Source: Catenulispora sp. GP43
GTDB taxonomy: Bacteria > Actinomycetota > Actinomycetes > Streptomycetales > Catenulisporaceae
NCBI RefSeq assembly: GCF_041260665.1
Contig: NZ_JBGCCT010000010.1
Span: 248,001 to 312,000 of the forward strand
DNA: 64,000 nucleotides
Direction of reading: 5' to 3'
Positions within the stretch are counted from its first letter, which is position 1, and each line of letters starts with the position of its first letter. A program made the translations under genes and the position numbers. The notes beneath the pieces were generated by a model. The model was given only the letters and a program-made list of their open reading frames with translations, searched no databases and was not told the DNA's origin. Of the stretch, positions 58,735 through 64,000 are shown in pieces.

Positions 58735-59820
58735 ATGAAGACCGCGACCCCGGCCACCGCCCGCGCGATCAACGACCGGCTGGCGCTCGACCTGCTGATC
58801 GAGCACGGCCCGCTGACCGCCCCGCGGCTGCGCGAGCTCACCGGGCTGTCCCGTCCCACCATCGCCGACCTCGTGGACCGGCTGACCGCGGCCGGGCTGG
58901 TGGAGTTCGTCGGCGAGGCCGAACAGATCCGGCGCGGGCCGAACGCCCGGCTCTACCGGCTGATCTCCGAGCGGGCCCACGTGGTCGGCGTGGACCTGCG
59001 CCGCACAGGGTTCACGGCGGCCGTGGCCGACCTGTCCGGCCAGACCGTCGGCACGGCCGCCCGGCGCTTCGACACCGCCGACACCGCCGACGGCGCTGAC
59101 AGCCCTGACGGCACCGACGCCGACGCCGCCGACGGCGAACCGGACCTGGTCGCGATGCTGACCGACGCCATCCGGGAGGCCGCCGACGGCCGCGTTCCGC
59201 ACATCGTGGTGATCGGCGCCCCCGGCCTGGTGCGCCCGTACTCGGGCGAGCCGGCCGGCCGGAACGAAGTGCCCGGCTGGCGGCCGGACCTGCCGCGCGA
59301 GCTGGAGCGGGTGCTGGGCGTCAAGGTGCTCCTGGAGAACGAGGTGAACCTCGCGGCCGTCGCCGAACACCGGCTCGGCGCGGCAGTCGGCCGCGCGGAC
59401 TTCGTACTGCTGTGGCTGGACGAGGGCATCGGCGGCGCGGTCGTGTTGGACGGCCGGCTGCGGCGCGGCTCATCGGGCGGCGCCGGCGAGCTGGGCTGGC
59501 TGGAGGTCGACGGCGTCGGGTTCTGCGACCGGATCGGGCCCGAGGTGCGCGAAACGATCGCGCCGGAGGAGCTCGCCGAGCAGATCGCGAAGGGCGCGTT
59601 CGCCGTGGTCTCCGTCCTCGACCCCGGGCTTCTGGTGCTCGGCGGCAGCGCGGGACGGGCCGCCGGGGAGCCGTTGGCGACGCTGGTCGAGGAACGGCTC
59701 GCCGCCAAGTCGCCGATCGAGACCGAGGTGCGGGCGAGCACGGTCGAGGGCGACGCGGTGCTGCGCGGAGCCGTGCTGACAGGGCTCGATCTCGTGCGCG
59801 ACGAGGTGTTCGGGGGCTGA
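58735..59820 (+). CDS. ROK-family transcriptional regulator without zinc motif
   Basis: A 361-residue regulator. The HTH is LLIEHGPLTAPRLRELTGLS then RPTIADLVDRLTAAGLVEF. The ROK domain has VVGVDLRRTGFTAAVADLSG, HIVVIGAPGLVRPYSGEPAG and RRGSSGGAGELGWLEVDGVG. The CxCGxxGCxE zinc site of typical ROK proteins is missing; only one Cys is in that region. Residues about 115-140 are an Asp/Ala-rich linker from tandem GACACCGCC-type units. It is divergent from the MFS gene with two perfect operators between. Confidence 0.9.
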   Translation: MKTATPATARAINDRLALDLLIEHGPLTAPRLRELTGLSRPTIADLVDRLTAAGLVEFVGEAEQIRRGPNARLYRLISERAHVVGVDLRRTGFTAAVADLSGQTVGTAARRFDTADTADGADSPDGTDADAADGEPDLVAMLTDAIREAADGRVPHIVVIGAPGLVRPYSGEPAGRNEVPGWRPDLPRELERVLGVKVLLENEVNLAAVAEHRLGAAVGRADFVLLWLDEGIGGAVVLDGRLRRGSSGGAGELGWLEVDGVGFCDRIGPEVRETIAPEELAEQIAKGAFAVVSVLDPGLLVLGGSAGRAAGEPLATLVEERLAAKSPIETEVRASTVEGDAVLRGAVLTGLDLVRDEVFGG

Positions 59821-59910
59821 GCTCCCTGCCTGGACTGCGCGCCCAAGAAGATCGCCAAGGCACGCCCGGGCATCTTGCTTGCCCGCGTAAGCACTGTCTA
59901 TTATCCCAAC

Positions 59911-59967
59911 ATGCCTTTGGATAAAGCTGGGCCAGTCCCCTCCACGGCTTGGCCGACCGCCCTGTGA
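59911..59967 (+). pseudogene. Remnant of an ArsR-type regulator 5' end
   Basis: An 18-codon frame (MPLDKAGPVPSTAWPTAL) copies the beginning of the ArsR gene at 60995 (MPLDNTGLVPLRALANPL). The 20 bases CCCAACATGCCTTTGGATAA are identical at both places. The rest of the gene is absent. Its stop overlaps the GTG of the permease gene as GTGA, suggesting that an original arsR-dppB operon lost most of its regulator gene, or that this is a partial duplication. Confidence 0.65.
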
Positions 59968-60974
59968 TCACCTACATCATCAGGCGTCTGTTCTCAGCAG
60001 TCGTGCTGCTGTTCGTGATCAGTCTGATCACGTTCTTCATCTTCTACGTTTTCCCACGCCTGGGCGGACAGACGGCCGAGTCGCTGGCGGAGCAGTACGT
60101 CGGCAAGACCCAGAACCCTCACGCCATCGCCGCAGTCATCCATCGCTTCGGATTCGACCAGTCGGTCTGGGTGCAGTACGGCCGCTTCATCAAGGGCATC
60201 TTCGTCGGCTACGACTACGACACCGGCACGCAGATGTCGCACTGCTCGGCCCCGTGCCTGGGCTACTCCTTCAAGACCAACGAGCTGGTGACCGACAGCA
60301 TCGGCAAGTGGCTTCCGGTCACGATCTCGCTCGCGATCGGCGCCTCGGTCCTGTGGCTGGTCTTCGGTGTGGCCGTGGGCGTCGCCTCGGCGCTGAAGAA
60401 GGGCTCGATCGTCGACCGGGCCGGCATGATCGCCGCCCTGGTCGGCGTGTCGCTGCCGGTGTATTTCGTCGGCCCGCTGCTGGCGCTGGTGTTCGTGGTG
60501 AACTGGCACATCTTCCCGGATCCGGGCTACGTCGCGTTCACCAAGGATCCGTGGAACTGGTTCACGCATCTGCTGCTGGCCTGGATCGCGGTGGCGTTCG
60601 GCCTGGCGGCCCTGTACGCCCGCCTGACCCGGGTCGGCATGCTGGACACCATGAACGAGGACTTCATCCGCACGGCGCGGGCCAAGGGCCTGCCGGAGCG
60701 GACGGTCATCTTCAAGCACGCGCTGCGCGCGGCCCTGACTCCGATCGTCACCATCTTCGGCATGGACATCGGCTTCGCCCTCGGCGGCGTGGCGCTGGCC
60801 GAGCAGGTGTTCAACCTGCCGGGCATCGGGCGCGAGGCGGTGGACGCGGTGAGCCAGTCCGACCTGCCCGTGCTCATGGGCGTCACGCTCGTGGCCACCA
60901 CCTTCATCGTGCTGGCGAACCTGGTCGTGGACCTGCTCTACGGCGTCGTCGACCCCCGGGTGAGGGCCTCATGA
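59964..60974 (+). CDS. Stranded ABC permease, DppB type
   Basis: A 336-residue permease: ITYIIRRLFSAVVLLFVISL (first membrane segment), FGFDQSVWVQYGRFIKGIF, and the EAA loop DFIRTARAKGLPERTVIFKH with ALRAALTPIVTIFGMDIG. It looks complete. However, the partner permease, ATPases and binding protein are missing: after its stop a four-codon frame MSRR (60971-60985) begins with an ATGA overlap and ends at once, as if the next gene had been cut off. GTG 59964 is chosen; TTG 59949 is possible. Function is doubtful without partners. Confidence 0.82.
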   Translation: MITYIIRRLFSAVVLLFVISLITFFIFYVFPRLGGQTAESLAEQYVGKTQNPHAIAAVIHRFGFDQSVWVQYGRFIKGIFVGYDYDTGTQMSHCSAPCLGYSFKTNELVTDSIGKWLPVTISLAIGASVLWLVFGVAVGVASALKKGSIVDRAGMIAALVGVSLPVYFVGPLLALVFVVNWHIFPDPGYVAFTKDPWNWFTHLLLAWIAVAFGLAALYARLTRVGMLDTMNEDFIRTARAKGLPERTVIFKHALRAALTPIVTIFGMDIGFALGGVALAEQVFNLPGIGREAVDAVSQSDLPVLMGVTLVATTFIVLANLVVDLLYGVVDPRVRAS

Positions 60975-60985
60975 GCAGGAGATAG
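60971..60985 (+). pseudogene. Stub of the next dpp-type gene
   Basis: ATGAGCAGGAGATAG overlaps the DppB-type permease stop as ATGA and encodes only Met-Ser-Arg-Arg. Coupled dppB-dppC pairs in this window use the same overlap. It may be the residue of a deleted dppC, ten bases before the intact arsR gene. Confidence 0.4.
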
Positions 60986-60994
60986 GGTCCCAAC

Positions 60995-61525
60995 ATGCCT
61001 TTGGATAATACTGGGCTGGTTCCCCTTCGAGCCCTGGCCAACCCGTTGCGGCTCCGCATCGTGTCGCTGGTGACGGGGACGGCGATGTCGGCGACCGAGG
61101 TCGCGGACGAGCTCGGCATCGCGCACGCGTCGGCGAGCTATCACCTGCGCCAGCTCGCCGCGGCCGGGTTCTTGCAGCGGGTCGAGGACGTCAAGGACCC
61201 GGCCACCCCGGCCCGCCGCGGACGGGCACGGCTGCTCTATCAATACGACCCGACCAGCGCCCACCGCCTGGATCCTTCCAGCGGTCGGGAGCTGTTGTAT
61301 GAGGCGACGCTCACCGACCTTCGCCGTCGGCTGCCTTTGATGACCAGGCAACGGTCGACCACCGACGTCGAGGTGTGGGTGGGCCGTGAGGTGTGGGATG
61401 AGGCGTGCGACCTGGTCCAGCAGGCTATCCAGCTCATCCACGACAAGGCAGGTCAGCCGCGGGCCGAGGACAGGGTGCATGTCAGTATGACGGCGTTCAT
61501 GTTCGAGTTGGACGACAGCGCCTGA
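60995..61525 (+). CDS. ArsR-family transcriptional regulator
   Basis: A 176-residue winged-helix regulator: LVPLRALANPLRLRIVSLVT, MSATEVADELGIAHASASYH (recognition helix), LRQLAAAGFLQRVEDVKD and a C-terminal effector half with YEATLTDLRRRLPLM. It lacks the paired cysteines of metal-sensing ArsR proteins. Related helix-turn-helix proteins control peptide or sugar importers. Its first 20 transcribed-region bases are duplicated 1.08 kb upstream. Confidence 0.88.
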   Translation: MPLDNTGLVPLRALANPLRLRIVSLVTGTAMSATEVADELGIAHASASYHLRQLAAAGFLQRVEDVKDPATPARRGRARLLYQYDPTSAHRLDPSSGRELLYEATLTDLRRRLPLMTRQRSTTDVEVWVGREVWDEACDLVQQAIQLIHDKAGQPRAEDRVHVSMTAFMFELDDSA

Positions 61526-61547
61526 GTACCGGTACGGCGGCAGCCGG

Positions 61548-62099
61548 CTAAGCTCCGGCCTCGGCCTCGGTCTCGGCCTCGATAAGCGTCAGAATCCGCT
61601 CCCGGTTGCGCAGTCCGTCCGGCGTCTCCGACTCCGGGTCCACGAGCATCCACCCGTGGCCGTCGGCGACGAAGGGCTCGAAATCGAACAGCTGCTGCCG
61701 GTAGCGGTTCTCGCTCTCCGGCAGGTTCCGCAGATGCGACAGCGGCCCCCACGACATCGGTTCGCCGGCCAGCCGCCAGCACGCGGCGTGCAGGGCCATG
61801 CGGTCGTCGCCCTCGCCGTCGAACAGGTCCGCGTTGAACAGCGGGCCCGCCGGGCTCTCCAGATCACCGTCGTGCACGAGGCCTGAGACGGTCGGGGTCA
61901 GGAGCGCGTCGCCGTCGATGCGCAGGCCGAGCGCGTCGCGCAGCCAGGCGTGTTCGGGGCCGAAGGCGATGATCGGGGCGCAGGCGTCGCCGCCGTCGCC
62001 GCGCCAGATGTGGAACATGTTCGCGGTCTCGGCCGGGACGTAGTGGTCCTGCTGGACCGGCAGCCCGCAGACCTGGCAGTACGTTGCGAAGACAGCCAT
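61548..62099 (-). CDS. Hypothetical protein with N-terminal CxxC
   Basis: A 183-residue soluble protein of a family I cannot name. It begins MAVFATYCQVCGLPVQQDHYV; the CxxC may bind zinc. ETANMFHIWRGDGGDACAPI, FGPEHAWLRDALGLRIDGD, SGLVHDGDLESP and ALHAACWRLAGEPMSWGPL follow, and the end is acidic. ATG 62099 is chosen since upstream residues are antisense to the gene boundary. It may be related to SUKH/knr4-like immunity-type or ribosomal-associated small proteins, but I see no proof. Confidence 0.6.
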   Translation of the reverse strand: MAVFATYCQVCGLPVQQDHYVPAETANMFHIWRGDGGDACAPIIAFGPEHAWLRDALGLRIDGDALLTPTVSGLVHDGDLESPAGPLFNADLFDGEGDDRMALHAACWRLAGEPMSWGPLSHLRNLPESENRYRQQLFDFEPFVADGHGWMLVDPESETPDGLRNRERILTLIEAETEAEAGA

Positions 62100-62136
62100 C
62101 TGTTTCAACCCCCACGAAGCGGCCGCGCCGCGCAGC

Positions 62137-62679
62137 CTAGAGGGCAGGAGGGTATCGGACGCCGAACCACTGCTCGGCACCGTACTCCTCGAAGCGGTCT
62201 ACCTCGGCGAAGCCCAGCTTCGTCGCCAGGCGCCGGGAGGGGATGTTGGCCTCCTGTGTGCACAGGACCACCGGCTCGCCGGGGCGGACGGTGGCGACCC
62301 AGTCCAGGACCGCCGTGCACGCCTCGGCGGCGTAGCCCTGGCCCCAGGCGTGCGGCAGGAACATGTAGCCCAGCTCGGTCTCGTTCGCCTCGGGGCGGAC
62401 GTGGCCCGGGTGCACCGCGGCGCGGCGGTCGAGGGTGATCAGGCCGATCATCGCGCCGTCGCGTTCGATCACGAAGAAGCCGAAGCGCCGGCCGGGGATC
62501 TCCGGTGCGGTGCGCTCCAGTTCGTCGCGCGATTGGGCGCCGCCGACGTAGGTCCCGACTTCCGGCGAGGCGAACAGGTCGATGATCGTCGCGCGGTCGC
62601 GGGCCTCGGTCTGGCGCAGGACGAGCCGCTCGGTCCTGATCGGGCCGGGCGGCCAGGGGTTGGGAGCGGGGTCGGTCAT
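62137..62679 (-). CDS. GNAT-family N-acetyltransferase (RimJ/RimL type)
   Basis: A 180-residue acetyltransferase: IRTERLVLRQTEARDRATII, FFVIERDGAMIGLITLDR, ELGYMFLPHAWGQGYAAEAC (the acetyl-CoA loop Q-G-x-G/A) and NIPSRRLATKLGFAEVDRF. This is the RimJ/RimL group that acetylates protein N-termini or small amines. Its 3' end is 37 bases before the hypothetical gene on the same strand. Confidence 0.9.
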   Translation of the reverse strand: MTDPAPNPWPPGPIRTERLVLRQTEARDRATIIDLFASPEVGTYVGGAQSRDELERTAPEIPGRRFGFFVIERDGAMIGLITLDRRAAVHPGHVRPEANETELGYMFLPHAWGQGYAAEACTAVLDWVATVRPGEPVVLCTQEANIPSRRLATKLGFAEVDRFEEYGAEQWFGVRYPPAL

Positions 62680-62822
62680 GGAGGGCCAATTTATCGCATA
62701 AGACGCGCTGAATCAGCTTTCGGGACCGGCCGGCCGCTCAGCCGCTTCCTGACGCTGACGGCACTGCGTCACCGCGCGAACAGCCCCGGCATCACAACGG
62801 ATGCCGAGGCTCGACAAACCTC

Positions 62823-63881
62823 TCAGGCGTGCGCCATCTCCTCGCGCACTGCCGCGGCGAACGCGTCGATGTCCGCCTCGGTGGTGTCGAACGAGCACAT
62901 CCAGCGCACCTCGCCGGTGTGCTCGTTCCAGGTGTAGAAGCGGAAGCGCTTCTGCAGGCGCTCGGTGACCTCGCGCGGCAGGATCGCGAAGACCGCGTTC
63001 GCCTGGACCTGCTGGGTGATGCTCACGCCCGGAACGTCGCGGACGGCCTCGGCCAGGCGCTGGGCCATGGCGTTGGCGTGCGAGGCGTTGCGGTGCCACA
63101 GGTCACCGGAGAGCAGGGCGTCGAACTGGGCCGAGATGAAGCGCATCTTGGAGGCCAGCTGCATAGACATCTTGCGCAGGTACATCACGCCGTGGGCGGC
63201 GTCGGGGTTCAGGACCACCACGCACTCCCCCGCCAGCAGGCCGTTCTTGGTGCCGCCGAAGCTCAGCACGTCCACGCCGGCGTCGGTGGTGAACTCGCGG
63301 AAGGGGCGGCCCAGGGTGGCGGCGGCGTTGCCCAGGCGGGAGCCGTCCAGGAACACCTTCATGCCGTGCTGGTGCGCGTGATCGCAGATCGCCTTGATCT
63401 CCTCGGGGGTGTAGCAGGTCCCGAGTTCGGTGGACTGGGTGATGGCCACGACCAGCGGCTGCGCGCGGTGCTGGTCGCCCCAGCCCCAGGCGTGGGTGTC
63501 GATCAGCTCGGGGGTGAGCTTGCCGTCGGGGGTGGGGACGGTCAGCAGCTTCAGGCCGCCGATCTTCTCCGGGGCGCCACACTCGTCGACGTTGATGTGC
63601 GCGGTGGCCGCGGCGATCACCGAGCCCCAGCGCTCGATCATCGCGTCCATCGCCACGACGTTGGCGCCGGTGCCGTTGAACACCGGGAAGGCCTCGGCGC
63701 GCGGCCCGAAGTGGCCCTTGAAGACGTCCTGCAGGTGCTCGGTGTAGGCGTCCTCGCCGTAGGAGATCTGGTGGCCGCCGTTGGCCACGGCGATCGCCTC
63801 CAGGATCTCGGGGTGGATCCCGGCGTAGTTGTCGCTGGCGAAACCGCGGTACTCGGGGTCGTGGCGGCGGGTGATGGTCAC
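62823..63881 (-). CDS. ltaE: Low-specificity L-threonine aldolase
   Basis: A 352-residue fold-type I PLP enzyme: FASDNYAGIHPEILEAIAVA, GEDAYTEHLQDVFKGHFG, FPVFNGTGANVVAMDAMI, HINVDECGAPEKIGGLKLL, FLDGSRLGNAAATLG and the PLP lysine in LSFGGTKNGLLAGECVV. It cleaves threonine to glycine and acetaldehyde. GTG start 63881 with AAGGAA five bases upstream. Confidence 0.93.
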   Translation of the reverse strand: MTITRRHDPEYRGFASDNYAGIHPEILEAIAVANGGHQISYGEDAYTEHLQDVFKGHFGPRAEAFPVFNGTGANVVAMDAMIERWGSVIAAATAHINVDECGAPEKIGGLKLLTVPTPDGKLTPELIDTHAWGWGDQHRAQPLVVAITQSTELGTCYTPEEIKAICDHAHQHGMKVFLDGSRLGNAAATLGRPFREFTTDAGVDVLSFGGTKNGLLAGECVVVLNPDAAHGVMYLRKMSMQLASKMRFISAQFDALLSGDLWHRNASHANAMAQRLAEAVRDVPGVSITQQVQANAVFAILPREVTERLQKRFRFYTWNEHTGEVRWMCSFDTTEADIDAFAAAVREEMAHA

Positions 63882-63925
63882 GGTGTTCCTTCAGGCCTTC
63901 GGGGACGGATCAGGTTCGGGGTGGG

Positions 63926-64000
63926 TCAGGGCGCCAGGCGCACGCGGGTGCCGTTGACCTCGGCGGCCGGGAGCGCGAACAGCTTCACGATCTCGGCGGC
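63926..64000 (-). CDS. C-terminal end of an unidentified protein (partial)
   Basis: The last 24 residues (AAEIVKLFALPAAEVNGTRV then RLAP, stop at 63926-63928) of a minus-strand gene that begins outside the window. Too short to identify. It ends 45 bases before the threonine aldolase start and may share its transcript. Confidence 0.45.
   Translation of the reverse strand, partial: AAEIVKLFALPAAEVNGTRVRLAP

Overview
The window is about 70% G+C DNA with dense, mostly GTG/ATG-started genes joined by four-base GTGA/ATGA overlaps. It also carries several leaderless promoters and typical actinobacterial families: a SARP/NB-ARC regulator, DUF397, XRE-DUF5753, RsbR/S/T, a DUF574 methyltransferase, and a broken maleylpyruvate isomerase-type gene. 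This points to a filamentous actinomycete (Streptomyces/Catenulispora-like). I cannot name the species from the sequence. No rRNA, CRISPR array, insertion sequence or prophage was seen.

1-23 kb looks like a sulfur-acquisition island. Two long minus-strand operons each begin with a very short, previously unlisted gene whose product ends in the Arg-x-(H/Y)-(V/I)-Asp-(L/F)...Ser-x-Cys pattern of actinobacterial sulfur leader peptides (6847-6936 and 20665-20739). A third such leader (22803-22901) has lost an obvious target operon. Operon 1 (6936 down to 1) encodes a peptide-type ABC importer, an SsuD-like flavin monooxygenase and the start of a BisC/TMAO-reductase-type molybdoenzyme. Between the operons lie two Rrf2 regulators, a flavin reductase, a cupin, a DsbA-like protein, a MarR/DMT pair and an orphan cystine-type binding protein. 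Operon 2 (20739 down to 11091) is unusual. It places an LLM monooxygenase, a 3-hydroxyacyl-CoA dehydrogenase, an alpha-oxoamine synthase, a two-subunit acyl-CoA carboxylase, an ATP-grasp ligase and an MFS exporter under the sulfur leader. It looks like a small-molecule biosynthesis or processing pathway turned on by sulfur shortage, and it is the strongest candidate for an undescribed system here.

23-32 kb holds a DUF72 gene, an alpha/beta hydrolase remnant and a tightly coupled six-gene stressosome operon: RsbR, RsbS, RsbT, an anti-sigma/phosphatase fusion, a hybrid kinase lacking its phosphoacceptor domain, and a REC-GAF-PP2C phosphatase. It is followed by Hsp20, a 24-residue membrane peptide and a STAS antagonist.

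32-49 kb holds sugar metabolism genes (6-phosphogluconate dehydrogenase, hexose-6-phosphate mutarotase) and regulators with visible operators. It also holds a pair of proteins carrying matching bacterial amyloid-signalling-like motifs: a small effector-like protein and an NB-ARC/TPR receptor, convergently encoded at 41.3-44.2 kb. Next come an AfsR-like SARP and a duplicated-HTH regulator with an 18-bp palindrome. The section ends with two tandem tRNA-like genes with leucine anticodons, downstream of a Leu/Cys-rich mini-ORF and a strong terminator hairpin.

49-64 kb is ordinary actinomycete content: phosphotransferase, Lrp, carboxylesterase, alginate lyase, epoxide-hydrolase-like enzyme with HxlR, DrrAB-like ABC exporter, MFS/ROK pair with twin operators, a stranded DppB permease between two copies of an ArsR 5' end, GNAT, and threonine aldolase.
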